From Pseudoalteromonas sp. '520P1 No. 423' (GTDB lineage: Bacteria; Pseudomonadota; Gammaproteobacteria; Enterobacterales; Alteromonadaceae), in contig NZ_BBZB01000001.1 of NCBI RefSeq assembly GCF_001269985.1, forward strand, positions 2,170,001-2,234,000: DNA of 64,000 bases. The letters are read 5' to 3'. Numbering within the stretch: position 1 is the first letter of the stretch; each line of letters opens with the position of its first letter. Below the pieces are notes generated by a model that made no database searches, was not told where the DNA came from, and saw nothing but the letters and a program-made list of their open reading frames with translations. The translations under genes and the position numbers were made by a program. Positions 17,407 to 27,158 of this stretch are shown here, one piece after another.

Positions 17407-18240
17407 TTGCTATCAGCACAACATTTACAATCTAGTTTTTGGCGCATTTGGGCCCTGATCAAATTTGAATTAATACGTTTATTTTTTACCAAACGCGGCA
17501 TGTTAGCGGTGCTCGCTTTTGCAACCGCTTGGTTTATCATTTTGTATTATCCAGTTAACTCAGCTGTTAGCATCGTTTCTTCAGAAAACTTTAAAGATAT
17601 GGCCAAACAAATGTTTGGTGTATTAGGTTTGTCTGAATTACTTGATTGGCCTGTTTCTGAATTGTCTCTTTATTGGTTAATTGCCATTTATTCGTTTCCG
17701 ATATTTTCTGTCATTGCTTCAAGCGATCAAACCTGTGCAGATCGCACTCGGGGCACACTGAGGTTTATCTCTTTGCGGGCGAGTCGTAATGAGATATTAT
17801 TTGGTCGATTTTTAGGGCAAGTAATGATTATATCAGCACTAATTTTACTGACTTTAATCGCCACAACTATAATGGCAATTTGGCGTGATTCAAGCTTATT
17901 TATGCCTGCTGTAACAAAATCACTTTACTTGTTTAAAGAACTATTTATTGCTGTCTTACCTTTTATTGCTTTAATGGCATTTTTTAATAGTTTTGTTAAA
18001 TCTTCAAAACTAGCAGCAGTGATGACATTGTTATTTTTTGGTTTGGGCTCAATATTTGTGGGTATTTTAGAATATAAAATTCCTATGGCATCTCACCTTA
18101 ATTATGTGTTTCCAGGTATGCAATTAGGTGACGTGGTTGGTCAACAAGGGTTAGGTTTGAGTCATTATATCATTCCTCTAGTTCAAACATCGGCATATTT
18201 AGCGTTAGCCAGTATCTTTATGAAAAGGAGTGCACTATGA
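17407..18240 (+). CDS. ABC-2 type transporter, permease subunit
   Basis: A 277-residue membrane protein with about six hydrophobic segments (residues about 33-52, 90-110, 135-157, 172-195, 204-224, 250-272). A D-rich cytoplasmic loop between the second and third (SSDQTCADRTRGTLRFISLRA) is typical of the ABC-2/NosY-like permease family. It pairs with the ATPase encoded directly downstream through a 4-base ATGA overlap, forming an exporter of unknown substrate. The start is uncertain: the only in-frame initiator before the first helix is TTG at 17407, immediately after a long hairpin and without a clear ribosome binding site. The next Met is residue 32. Confidence 0.85.
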   Translation: MLSAQHLQSSFWRIWALIKFELIRLFFTKRGMLAVLAFATAWFIILYYPVNSAVSIVSSENFKDMAKQMFGVLGLSELLDWPVSELSLYWLIAIYSFPIFSVIASSDQTCADRTRGTLRFISLRASRNEILFGRFLGQVMIISALILLTLIATTIMAIWRDSSLFMPAVTKSLYLFKELFIAVLPFIALMAFFNSFVKSSKLAAVMTLLFFGLGSIFVGILEYKIPMASHLNYVFPGMQLGDVVGQQGLGLSHYIIPLVQTSAYLALASIFMKRSAL

Positions 18241-19154
18241 GTTATTCACAAAATCAGCCTTTAATTAAAGTCTCTAATATCAATAAAATGTTTGGAGCGA
18301 AACAAGCACTTAATAATGTTTCATTCGAAATTAATAAAGGAGAGCCAGTTGCGCTTGTTGGTCCAAATGGTGCGGGTAAAACCACTTTATTTAGTATTTT
18401 ATGTGGCTATATTCAGCAAACCTCTGGTGATGTGTCAATTATGGGCAACAAACCAGGTAGCGCAGCCACTTTTGGTAATTTAGCCGCTTTGCCACAAGAT
18501 GCACAATTAGATCCTCGATTTTCAATTGCTCATCAACTTAAGTTTTATGGTCAGTTACAAGGTTTTAATACTAAAAAAAGTAAATATGAAGCTGAACGTA
18601 CCCTAGATTTAGTTGGCTTAAAAGAGGTTTTAAATGAAAAGCCTGAGGCGTTATCTCATGGTATGCGCAAGCGTGTAACAATAGCCCAAGCTTTAATTGG
18701 TGAGCCTAAAATAGTCATGCTAGATGAAGCAACAGCAGGTTTAGACCCATTACATGCCAGAGAAATTAGAGAGCTTGTGGCTAACTTATCGGGTGAAACG
18801 ACCTTTATATTAAGTTCTCATGATCTAAGTGAATTAGAGCGATTATGCGAACAAGTATTATATTTAGAAAATGGTGTTTTAAAAGAGCATCAAACTTTAA
18901 CCAATGAAGCCGATTTATCTTATATTACTTTAAGAATGGCAAATACAATTCCTGAATTTGAGCAAAAATTAAAAGCTATCTCACAAGTTACACAAGTAAC
19001 AAATACCCAAGATAAAGAATATTTAATCAGTATCGAACCAGACGATAATACTTTGCCAATTGATATTCAAATTTTACAATTATGTCATGATAATAATTGG
19101 CAATACAAACAAATGATTAATGGAAAAACACTTGAGAATCAACTTTTTAATTGA
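18237..19154 (+). CDS. ABC transporter ATP-binding protein
   Basis: A 305-residue ATPase with Walker A GPNGAGKTT near residue 42, signature motif LSHGMRKRV near 140 and Walker B IVMLDEATAGLDP near 158. The H-loop SSHDLSELE lies near 193. About 80 residues of accessory C-terminal domain follow. It energises the ABC-2 permease encoded upstream; the ATGA overlap indicates coupled translation. Signature LSHGM instead of LSGGQ is common in ABC-2 exporters of the CcmA/NatA group. Substrate cannot be inferred; multidrug, peptide or copper-related export are possibilities. Confidence 0.92.
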   Translation: MSYSQNQPLIKVSNINKMFGAKQALNNVSFEINKGEPVALVGPNGAGKTTLFSILCGYIQQTSGDVSIMGNKPGSAATFGNLAALPQDAQLDPRFSIAHQLKFYGQLQGFNTKKSKYEAERTLDLVGLKEVLNEKPEALSHGMRKRVTIAQALIGEPKIVMLDEATAGLDPLHAREIRELVANLSGETTFILSSHDLSELERLCEQVLYLENGVLKEHQTLTNEADLSYITLRMANTIPEFEQKLKAISQVTQVTNTQDKEYLISIEPDDNTLPIDIQILQLCHDNNWQYKQMINGKTLENQLFN

Positions 19155-19309
19155 TTATAACAATGCATTTATTGTCATTACTTCGTAATGTGGGTGAATT
19201 TTACTATATTATCAAAACAGTAAAAATGTAATACAAATAAGTAATTGGAAACAAGCCGAATTTAAGCTGTTTCTTCTTAATTTATAAATAATGATAAAAG
19301 GAAGTTTAA

Positions 19310-19684
19310 ATGGGTCTTTTAAGTGGTTTATTGGGCAATGCCAGTGAAGTCGATAGTGATGATTTAGACAAAGTACTAGGTGATTGTTTAATAGATGGCG
19401 AAGCAATACAAAAAGCATATAAAGTAATCAGAGATATGTTTGTATTTACGAATAAACGTTTAATTCTAATTGACAAGCAAGGCGTAACAGGCTCTAAAGT
19501 GGAGTTATTGTCAATTCCTTATTCTAAAGTCACCAAATTTAGCAAAGAAAGTGCAGGGCACTTTGATTTAGATGCAGAATTAAAAATCTGGATTGGTTCA
19601 GAGCTTGAACCTTTAACCAAAGAGTTTAAAGCAGGCGATAATATTAATGATGTTTATAAAATATTAAGTCAGTTTGTTTTATAA
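19310..19684 (+). CDS. Bacterial PH-domain protein (PF08000-like)
   Basis: A 124-residue soluble protein matching the small bacterial pleckstrin-homology family. The core V.RDMFVFTNKRLILIDKQGVTGSKVELLSIPYSKV..F is the characteristic 'F.FTNKRLI..D.QG..GKK....SIPY..I' pattern, and it ends with the usual helix. Function in bacteria is poorly defined; membrane-associated stress roles have been suggested. The ATG follows AAAAGGAAG at good spacing. It stands alone: 155 AT-rich bases separate it from the ABC pair, with a short CATTAC/GTAATG hairpin but no clear terminator. Confidence 0.88.
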   Translation: MGLLSGLLGNASEVDSDDLDKVLGDCLIDGEAIQKAYKVIRDMFVFTNKRLILIDKQGVTGSKVELLSIPYSKVTKFSKESAGHFDLDAELKIWIGSELEPLTKEFKAGDNINDVYKILSQFVL

Positions 19685-19842
19685 AATACACATACTAAAT
19701 TTTATAGGGAAGCCAAATAATTTAACTTCCCTATAAATATTCATTATTAGCATGTGGAAATATTTACTACATTATATTACATATTCAAACACTTAATAAC
19801 TTACCCTTAAATATAATCTCAGCTATTATTCATTCCAACTTC

Positions 19843-19860
19843 AGGATGTACCTAAATAAA
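19843..19860 (+). promoter_or_regulatory. Shared leader motif, copy 1
   Basis: GATGTACCTAAATAA occurs about 42 bases before the start codon here and again before the paralogous gene downstream (20819-20834). Flanking sequence is diverged, so the motif appears selected: a 5' UTR element, protein site or small-RNA target. Confidence 0.4.
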
Positions 19861-19887
19861 GGTGCACGTACAATTAGGAATGTAAAA

Positions 19888-20703
19888 ATGAAATTGAAAC
19901 AATTAGCAATCATCATCCCAAGCCTTTTATTATCTGCTTCATCTGTTATGGCACAGGAATATCAATCTTTTTCTTCAATCGGATATACCAATTATGACTC
20001 TAAACGTTCTTATGATAGTACAGGTGTTGATACAAGATACTTTTTCGAAAAACAACAAACATTAGGACCATTAGATCAATTTAAATATATTAATACATCA
20101 ACTAATGTATTTGGAAATTACTTACATACAGATAATTCTGACAACTTTGCAACCGGCGGTAGTTTATTTAAAGATAACTTTGTAATTGGCGGTTCATACT
20201 CATATTCAGATTATAACTCAGGTAGCTCAGATCACTATAGTGCGAGACTGGGTTATTTAATCTCAGATGATTTTATCGTAAATGTATATGCAGATAAATC
20301 AGAAGGTGTTGATACTGATTACAGTTTGTCAGCTTCATATAATCATCAATTAGCTGGTAAAGATTACATTGGTTTTACTTATAGCTCGGACGATGACTTT
20401 GATCATCAAACACTATCATCTAAATATTTTAGAGCCTTAGATGGCGGTCAGTATTTAGTGGCAGGTCTGAGTTATCAGCATAATGATGACTACGACAACG
20501 ATTTATCGGGTAATGTCGCTTTTTACTTTAATGATAAAACGTCAATCTCGGCGAGCTACGATGACGATGATGATTATCATATCGGTGCTAAGCATTTCTT
20601 TAACCAAAATTATGCTTTAAGTGTGGGTTATCAATCAAATGCGTCAGACGATGCTTGGTCAGATAATGATATATATTCAGTTAATTTTTCTGCGCAGTTT
20701 TAA
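19888..20703 (+). CDS. Putative outer-membrane porin-like beta-barrel
   Basis: A 271-residue exported protein. Signal peptide MKLKQLAIIIPSLLLSASSVMAQ is cleaved before EYQSFSS. The rest is alternating aromatic and polar strands (YNHQLAGKDYIGFTYSS, QYLVAGLSYQHN, ISASYDDDDDYHIGAKHFF) ending in VNFSAQF with terminal Phe, the outer-membrane insertion signal. It resembles 'putative porin' families of marine gammaproteobacteria. Loops are rich in Asp and Ser, which may bind cations. I chose the ATG at 19888 behind AGGAATG; an ATG at 19846 would bury the signal peptide. The next gene is a paralogue with the same architecture. Pore function is inferred from fold features only. Confidence 0.8.
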   Translation: MKLKQLAIIIPSLLLSASSVMAQEYQSFSSIGYTNYDSKRSYDSTGVDTRYFFEKQQTLGPLDQFKYINTSTNVFGNYLHTDNSDNFATGGSLFKDNFVIGGSYSYSDYNSGSSDHYSARLGYLISDDFIVNVYADKSEGVDTDYSLSASYNHQLAGKDYIGFTYSSDDDFDHQTLSSKYFRALDGGQYLVAGLSYQHNDDYDNDLSGNVAFYFNDKTSISASYDDDDDYHIGAKHFFNQNYALSVGYQSNASDDAWSDNDIYSVNFSAQF

Positions 20704-20727
20704 TTCGTAGATTTAAAATACAAAATT

Positions 20728-20757
20728 AAACCCTTGAGAATTATTCTCAGGGTTTTT
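20728..20757 (+). terminator. Terminator after the first barrel gene
   Basis: Stem AAACCCTTGAGAAT / ATTCTCAGGGTTT (one bulge) with a T-rich tail. Confidence 0.75.
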
Positions 20758-20818
20758 GTTATTAAGAAAATTTGATGTCATTAATCATAAACATTTATAT
20801 TTCATTAAGTTATACTTT

Positions 20819-20834
20819 TGATGTACCTAAATAA
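20819..20834 (+). promoter_or_regulatory. Shared leader motif, copy 2
   Basis: GATGTACCTAAATAA, the same 15 bases as upstream of the first barrel gene. It lies 42 bases before the TTG start chosen here, nearly the same distance as in copy 1. Confidence 0.4.
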
Positions 20835-20861
20835 TAATTAATCATATTGGGAAAGTTAACA

Positions 20862-21731
20862 TTGAAAGTAAAATCAGTTTTATTCATTACTACTATATCC
20901 TCATCAATACCAAGCATAGTTTCAGCACAGGAATACCAAACGTTTTTAGATGTAAGCGCTAATAGAACTCAAATGAAAGGGGAATATATAGTTAATGAAT
21001 CTGATATAGAAACTATTAAAAAATATGATTTTTATCAAAACTCTTACGCTATTTCTGGCTCTTATTTTTTTGATAAAAAAGAAATTACAGGGCCTTTAAA
21101 TGAGTTTGAATATATTAACAAAATATCCCATATATTATCCAGCTATAGTTTCACTGATAATCATGATCATTATTCTGTAGGAGGGAATTACTTCGTTAAT
21201 AATTTTATTGTCGGTGGCTTATACGCTTATTCACTAGATGATCTCGGTTATAAAGAGGTTAGCTCAGATTTTTATTCTTTGAATTTAGGGTATTTATTAT
21301 CAGATAACTTTGTGATTAATATCAGTGGAAGCAAAAATGAAGATCAAGATATTGAATTCAACTTTTCTTCGTCTTATAACCATTACATAAATTCAGATGA
21401 TTACATTGGTTTTTCATATACAGAAGATCCTAAAGAAAAACGAAAAAACGTATCTTCAAAATATTTTAAAAAATTAACTGCTGGTCAATATTTAACTGTA
21501 GGCATATATTATCACAATAATGATAATATAGAGAATAGAATAGGTGGGAGTGCTAGTTATTACTTTGACAAATTTACTTCTTTGTCTGTGACTTATAATG
21601 ATGACAAAGCATATAGTGTTGGATCTCGGTATTATTTTAATGATAACTATTCAGTCCAAGCCAGGTATAGTTCAAACATAGATTCTAATGACTATAACCA
21701 GTTAAATATTGATTTATCAGCACAGTTTTAG
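20862..21731 (+). CDS. Paralogous outer-membrane barrel, TTG start
   Basis: A 289-residue paralogue of the preceding barrel. It shares the mature N-terminus AQEYQ(T/S)F, the GPL(N/D)(E/Q)F(E/K)YIN segment near residue 85, YLLSDNFVINI, SYNHY....DYIGFSYT, and the ending DLSAQF with terminal Phe. The likely start is TTG at 20862, 6 bases after GGGAAAG. It gives a signal peptide (KVKSVLFITTISSSIPSIVSA) that aligns with the MKLKQLA start of the paralogue. An upstream TTG at 20847 lacks a ribosome binding site. Divergence between the copies is high, so the duplication is old. A perfect palindromic terminator follows. Confidence 0.78.
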   Translation: MKVKSVLFITTISSSIPSIVSAQEYQTFLDVSANRTQMKGEYIVNESDIETIKKYDFYQNSYAISGSYFFDKKEITGPLNEFEYINKISHILSSYSFTDNHDHYSVGGNYFVNNFIVGGLYAYSLDDLGYKEVSSDFYSLNLGYLLSDNFVINISGSKNEDQDIEFNFSSSYNHYINSDDYIGFSYTEDPKEKRKNVSSKYFKKLTAGQYLTVGIYYHNNDNIENRIGGSASYYFDKFTSLSVTYNDDKAYSVGSRYYFNDNYSVQARYSSNIDSNDYNQLNIDLSAQF

Positions 21732-21740
21732 TTTGTAAAA

Positions 21741-21766
21741 AAAACCAGTCAATTGACTGGTTTTTA
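21741..21766. terminator. Bidirectional terminator
   Basis: Perfect 24-base palindrome with arms AAAACCAGTCAA / TTGACTGGTTTT, flanked by A and T runs. It lies between the convergent barrel gene and TonB receptor gene and can serve both strands. Confidence 0.85.
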
Positions 21767-21791
21767 ATTTAAGAATTTAATAAATTGCTAT

Positions 21792-24700
21792 TTAGAAAGT
21801 GTATTTCACACCTAATCTAATTTCCCAAACAGAAGGTTTAAATTGTACACTTGTGCCTGCTGGTTTATTGAACTCAGTAAAGTGGTATTGACCGTCTACA
21901 ACTTCAGCTGTTACCGCTGCTTGCAAGCTATCACCATTTTTAAGCACACCCCAATCAGAATTTAATAGATTGCCAACATTCTTAACGACAAAGTATGCAG
22001 ATCCTTTATGGCCATCAGTATAGCCTGCAAATTCTTGCTCAACTTTTAAGTCAAAGGTTACCCACCAATCACCGTCGATTTCATTGCGTCCAGCTATTTC
22101 ACCACGTTTTAAGCCTTCGCTATCTATCCAATTATTGAAGTCTTCTATGATTTGTGCATTTTCATTAGCATCGTTACTGAAGTTATAAACAACTTTAGAG
22201 TCACCTTCAGTTGGTACATACAGTAATTGACGGTCATTATCGTTAAAGCCTAGACCATCTGTATCTCTTGAAAAAGTATACGAATATGGGTTAGTCTGGC
22301 TAGCTTGCCCAAATAAGTTAAAACGTGTTTTATATCCAGCCATAAATTCATGACTATACCCTAGGCTAAGCGTAAATCTATGGGGGATTTCATAATTTGA
22401 CGTGCTTTGTTCTGGGTCTTGAGGGTCCCAAACAGCAATATTATGATAGTTAGAGAATGCAACTGAGCTAGTCATTGGATGAATTTCTTTTGCTTCAGTA
22501 AAAGCATAAGACGCAGCTACATCAATCCCATTATCAAACGATTTATTTACTGCAAATGATAAAACATGTGAAAACGCGTCATCACCTTTCACATTCGTTA
22601 ATAAAAAGTCAGATTTGTACTTGTGGTTAACACTATCATAAACAGGACGGCCATCTGGTGCTAAACCAACTTGCTCATCAGCTAGGTTATAAACAACAGC
22701 TGAATCTTGCTTATCAGTAAATAGGTAATCAACACTTAATACGTAATCAGATTCTGTAATATAAGTAGCACCTAATGATACTTTCCATTCTGATGGAATT
22801 TCAAAATCAGGATCTGTTACATTAGTACTGTCATCAGCACTACCTGAGCCAACCTCATTATATAAATCTAATGGGATATCATAACCTGGGCGGCCTGTGC
22901 CGTTAAATGCAACTGCATCAGGACCAAGAATTTGCATGTTCTTTTGATTTACTTGAATGTTACGAATACCATCATTTGAATAGCTATTAGAAATCCAAAC
23001 ATTTGGATTACCACCAGAGTATAAACCGATACCACCTCGAATTTCTAATTGGTCATCATAACGCCAATTTAAACCCAGTCTTGGTTGTAATAAACTCACG
23101 CCATCTAAGTTTTGTTGGTTTGAATAACCATAACGTGCTTCAAACGCATCATTTTGGTTAGGCACGTCATCACTCGTATACCAGTCATAACGTAAACCCA
23201 TAGTAATCGTCATGTCGTAGTCAATTAAATCAAACTTATCCTGTGCGTAAAGTGTATTTAAAGCGTATTTAAACTCACCTGCGGCATCTTCAGGGTTATG
23301 AGAGCTCGCATTGCCATAATAAACGCGGGCAATACCATTTTCAAAATCTTCAATTGAGCCAAAGCGATATTCACCTTCATTATGTTGTACAAACATATTA
23401 AATACATCAAGTTCTTCCATCTCATAGCCAAATGAAAGTTCATGATCTCCCATGTAGTAATTACCAGAGAGTTTTAATGATAAATTATCGTATTTTAGTT
23501 TGTTTGCTTGGCGAGAGTCATCAGGTCCTAAATACACATCTCCATTTCCTGTTTTTACTCTAAATTCGCCAAAACCAGAATTGCCATCAAGGGAAATCTG
23601 ACGATTATCTAATTTTGAATAACCTACTCTGACTTCAGTAGAAAAATCATCTGTCCAGTTTGAGTAGATAGATGTCACATAAGACTGTAGTTCAGCACCA
23701 CGTTCATAGAAATGATTAGATAAAGATAGGCGGCTTGAGCTAGCATCAGATTGGCTTAAAGTGAAACCATCATTGTAGTTATAAACGAAGCTAGCACGAT
23801 GATCATCATTGATATTCCAATCGAGTTTAATTAATAATTTTTCATCATCAACTGGCATACTAGGTACTAATGAACCGGGATCATAATCGTAATTAGTTTT
23901 TGCTATATCAATAATACGGTCAACAGTGGCTTGATCAATATCATTATCACCAGTACCAAAAGCGTTATATTCAAATACCTGCGCACCATCTAATTTTTCA
24001 TACGAGGTGAATAAAAACAAAGTATCTTTTATCAGTGGTAAACCTACGTTAAAACCGTAGCGTTTTTCATCATAACTGCCAATATCTTTAGATACACCAT
24101 CAGCTTTATCGCCAGATAATGAATCGCTAGTATAATCAATAAATACCCCGCCACGAATGTCATTAGTACCAGATTTTGACACTGCATTGATATTACATGA
24201 AGTAAAACCCCCATATTGCACATCAAATGGAGCTAACTCTACAGCAACTTGCTCAATTGAATCAAAAGAAAAAGGCATACGTTCAGTAGGGTAACCATTA
24301 CTATTTAGACCAAAATTATCGTTCATTCGAACGCCATCTAGCGTGAGACTATTAAATCTTGGGTTACCACCGGCACATTGAATCGCACCGCTACTTGACT
24401 CGTCAATGTAGATACGCGGATCAGTTCTTACAATATCTTTGATGTCACGATTAATGGCAGGGCGGTTTTCTATGTCACTTAAAGTAAAATGCGTTGCAGG
24501 TCCAGTGCCGCCAGATTGCATTGATAACGGACGACCTGTTACTTCAATCTGCTCCATATTTGTTTTTGAATTGAGTTGTACAGAAATAGGGTAGGTTTTA
24601 CCTAAAGTTAAAAAGATGTTGTCTACTACTGTGTCTTCAAATTGCTCTGATTCAACTTCAATTTTATATGGTCCACCAACACGAAGGCCTTTAGTACTAA

Positions 24701-24908
24701 AACCGCCAGATTCACCAATAAGGGTTGTTTTAGTAGATCCTGATGGAATATGGATAATGGTAATTTTAGTACCCGTTGCAGGATTTCCATTAGGGCCAAC
24801 GATTGAGCCCTTTAACGCTGAAGCAGTATCGTTAGCAAAGGCATTCACTGAGCCTAAACTTGCTGCGATAGCCAAAGGTAGAAATTTTTTACGCAATTGC
24901 ATTTTCAT
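21792..24908 (-). CDS. TonB-dependent receptor, Oar-like, with N-terminal carboxypeptidase-regulatory domain
   Basis: A 1038-residue outer-membrane protein. A signal peptide ends near ...NAFAND. A Cna-B/CarboxypepD regulatory-like domain spans about 30-115 (LKGSIVGPNGNPATGTKITI..G..KTTLIGESGGF). A TonB-box/plug region follows (MEQIEVTGRP; LSDIENRPAINRDIKDIVRTDPRI; FNSLTLDGVRMNDNFGLN). A large barrel ends in EIRLGVKYTF with terminal Phe. This is the Oar-like architecture, known for uptake or export of large substrates and for protease/peptide utilisation loci. Two Cys flank the plug (IQCAGG and SCNINA). It lies next to a peptidyl-dipeptidase lipoprotein in the same direction, so peptide uptake is a reasonable guess. 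The 408-base upstream gap (24909-25316) is AT-rich with no gene seen. Confidence 0.9.
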   Translation of the reverse strand: MKMQLRKKFLPLAIAASLGSVNAFANDTASALKGSIVGPNGNPATGTKITIIHIPSGSTKTTLIGESGGFSTKGLRVGGPYKIEVESEQFEDTVVDNIFLTLGKTYPISVQLNSKTNMEQIEVTGRPLSMQSGGTGPATHFTLSDIENRPAINRDIKDIVRTDPRIYIDESSSGAIQCAGGNPRFNSLTLDGVRMNDNFGLNSNGYPTERMPFSFDSIEQVAVELAPFDVQYGGFTSCNINAVSKSGTNDIRGGVFIDYTSDSLSGDKADGVSKDIGSYDEKRYGFNVGLPLIKDTLFLFTSYEKLDGAQVFEYNAFGTGDNDIDQATVDRIIDIAKTNYDYDPGSLVPSMPVDDEKLLIKLDWNINDDHRASFVYNYNDGFTLSQSDASSSRLSLSNHFYERGAELQSYVTSIYSNWTDDFSTEVRVGYSKLDNRQISLDGNSGFGEFRVKTGNGDVYLGPDDSRQANKLKYDNLSLKLSGNYYMGDHELSFGYEMEELDVFNMFVQHNEGEYRFGSIEDFENGIARVYYGNASSHNPEDAAGEFKYALNTLYAQDKFDLIDYDMTITMGLRYDWYTSDDVPNQNDAFEARYGYSNQQNLDGVSLLQPRLGLNWRYDDQLEIRGGIGLYSGGNPNVWISNSYSNDGIRNIQVNQKNMQILGPDAVAFNGTGRPGYDIPLDLYNEVGSGSADDSTNVTDPDFEIPSEWKVSLGATYITESDYVLSVDYLFTDKQDSAVVYNLADEQVGLAPDGRPVYDSVNHKYKSDFLLTNVKGDDAFSHVLSFAVNKSFDNGIDVAASYAFTEAKEIHPMTSSVAFSNYHNIAVWDPQDPEQSTSNYEIPHRFTLSLGYSHEFMAGYKTRFNLFGQASQTNPYSYTFSRDTDGLGFNDNDRQLLYVPTEGDSKVVYNFSNDANENAQIIEDFNNWIDSEGLKRGEIAGRNEIDGDWWVTFDLKVEQEFAGYTDGHKGSAYFVVKNVGNLLNSDWGVLKNGDSLQAAVTAEVVDGQYHFTEFNKPAGTSVQFKPSVWEIRLGVKYTF

Positions 24909-25273
24909 TTTGTTAGTTTCCCGTAATAACTAAATGTTGTTGATTTCTTTTATTCGATTTAGCTTGTCAAACTTTTATGACAGTTTTAAGAATAATAGTC
25001 GCAAATTGTATAAGTTGTTTAAATTTAAGCGTGTTTTTGTAATTTAATTTATTTAAATCACAAGTTTCAGATTGCAAATGCATAGAAGCTTTTAATTTAT
25101 ACGTCTATATAGCAAAGAGTTATTCTTGATATCGAATATATTGTTACACAGTGTGATCATATGTAACTGGTTGGGAGGGTATTTTATAGAATATTTGTTC
25201 TATTTAATAGATATAATTGTTAACAGGTTAAAATTAGGGAGTTTTTAGGGGAGAACAGGTGCTAAACTATACA

Positions 25274-25301
25274 AAATGTCAGGCTTTTCAGCCTAACATT
25301 T
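25274..25301 (-). terminator. Terminator of the M2 peptidase gene
   Basis: AAATGT-AGGCT / AGCCT-ACATTT hairpin (one internal mismatch, 4-base loop) just beyond the stop codon, read on the minus strand with a short T-rich tail. Confidence 0.6.
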
Positions 25302-25316
25302 GATTTTACTTATTGT

Positions 25317-27158
25317 TTACCAACCACATTGACGGCCTTTATTTTGCTCATCTAAGTATGTTTTAAGCGGTGCAAAATACTCTAAAATTGCAGTTGCATC
25401 CATTTCAGGTTTGCCTGTTACAACTTCTAACGCTTCTTGCCACGTTTTGCTTGAGCCCATTTCTAACATGGTATTTAAACGTTCACCAGCTTCTTTAGAG
25501 TTATATACAGAACATCTATGTATCGCTTCTTTATTACCCGCAATCTCACATAAAGATTTATGGAATTGAAATTGTAATATATGAGCTAAAAAGTAACGTG
25601 TGTAAGGTGTATTACCTGGTACATGGTATTTAGCGCCTGGATCAAAGTCGTTTTCAGTACGTTCAATTGGTGCCATCACACCTTGGTATTTTTGACGTAA
25701 ATCCCACCATGCTTTATTGTAATTCTCTGGTGTTACTTCACCAGAGAATACTTGCCAACGCCATTGATCAACCATTAAACCAAATGGAATAAATGCAATT
25801 TTATCCATTGCCATTTTCATTAATAAACCAAGATCTTTAGATTCATCAGGTACTTTATCTAATAAACCAATCTCTTTTAAGTAACCAGGCGTTACAGATA
25901 ATGCAATTGTATCGCCAATTGCTTCGTGAAAGCCATCATTGGCACTTTCTTGATAATAAAGAGGTTGTGTATTATAAGCGCGTTGGTAGAAGTTATGACC
26001 TAGCTCGTGATGAATCACCGAAAACTCTTCACCAGTGCGTTGAATACACATTTTAATACGTAAATCGTCTTTTGAATCGATATTCCAAGCCGATGCGTGA
26101 CATTGTACGTCTCTGTCTTTAGGTTTAGTGAATAAAGAGCGCTCGTAGAAAGTTTCTGGTAATGGATCAAAACCCATAGACGTAAAGAACTTCTCTGCAC
26201 CACGAACCATTTGAATTTCATCGTAGTTATGTTTCGCTAATAATTCTGTTACATCATAACCTGGATCTGCATTTTCAGGTGCAACTAATTCATAGATGTT
26301 GCCCCATGTTTGCGCCCACATATTACCTAATAAATGTGCAGGAATAGGCTGGTCTTGTGGTACTTTATCTGTGCCGTATTTATCGCCTAATTTAGCACGA
26401 ACATGACAATGTAGTGAGTCATATAATGGCTTTACTTGACCCCAAACGCGATCTAATTCTTTAGCAAAATCATCTGCAGGCATATCATATTTACTACGCC
26501 ACATCGCGCCAGTATCTGCATAACCAAACTCTTTAGCTCCTTCATTTGTCAGTGCGACTTGTTGCTCGTATAAAGGGCGCATAGGTTTAGCTATTTGTCG
26601 CCAACCTTGCCATAAATCTAATAATTCGTCGTAATCACGACTACTGGCCATTTTAGCTGTCATATCACCTAAGCTTAGGCATTGCTCACCTTCTTTACAG
26701 TATTTTCCTTTTCCATAAAGACCACCTAACTTAGCCACAAGTTGTGACAGTTGCGCTGTTTTATCTGCATCTTGTGGCGCAGGCAATGTCAGTGCAAGTT
26801 TTAATTTATCTAATTTACGACGGCTATCAGCATCTAATGTCACTTTATTAAATTTAGTTGCTTCATTTGCTAATCGGACAACTGTTTCAGTCATTTTACG
26901 GTTTACTTCAGCTGAAAGCTGAGAGGTATCTTCTGTTATAAAGTTTGCATAAATCCATTCAGCACGGCTGGCTTCAAGATATAAAGCAACTAACTCTGTT
27001 TCAGTTGATTCAAGGAATTGTTTTGCATCAGCTGCAGTGACTTGTTGAACAATACTTGCTGCAGGTTTTATTTTTTCTTCGTTGTTACATGCAGTTAGCA
27101 TTAAAGCACCTGCAACAACTAAAGCAGTTATGCTTGGCTTAAATATTTTTGTTTTCAT
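25317..27158 (-). CDS. M2-family peptidyl-dipeptidase (ACE-like) lipoprotein
   Basis: A 613-residue zinc metallopeptidase of family M2, the bacterial relatives of angiotensin-converting enzyme, which releases dipeptides from peptide C-termini. The N-terminus is a lipoprotein signal peptide (KPSITALVVAGALMLTAC) with lipobox LTAC. The zinc motif HEXXH appears as HHELGH in VIHHELGHNFYQ near residue 390. The third ligand is in NDGFHEAIGD about 25 residues later. Length fits the family. It is transcribed towards the Oar-like receptor but has its own terminator. The expected location is the periplasmic face of the inner or outer membrane. Confidence 0.94.
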   Translation of the reverse strand: MKTKIFKPSITALVVAGALMLTACNNEEKIKPAASIVQQVTAADAKQFLESTETELVALYLEASRAEWIYANFITEDTSQLSAEVNRKMTETVVRLANEATKFNKVTLDADSRRKLDKLKLALTLPAPQDADKTAQLSQLVAKLGGLYGKGKYCKEGEQCLSLGDMTAKMASSRDYDELLDLWQGWRQIAKPMRPLYEQQVALTNEGAKEFGYADTGAMWRSKYDMPADDFAKELDRVWGQVKPLYDSLHCHVRAKLGDKYGTDKVPQDQPIPAHLLGNMWAQTWGNIYELVAPENADPGYDVTELLAKHNYDEIQMVRGAEKFFTSMGFDPLPETFYERSLFTKPKDRDVQCHASAWNIDSKDDLRIKMCIQRTGEEFSVIHHELGHNFYQRAYNTQPLYYQESANDGFHEAIGDTIALSVTPGYLKEIGLLDKVPDESKDLGLLMKMAMDKIAFIPFGLMVDQWRWQVFSGEVTPENYNKAWWDLRQKYQGVMAPIERTENDFDPGAKYHVPGNTPYTRYFLAHILQFQFHKSLCEIAGNKEAIHRCSVYNSKEAGERLNTMLEMGSSKTWQEALEVVTGKPEMDATAILEYFAPLKTYLDEQNKGRQCGW

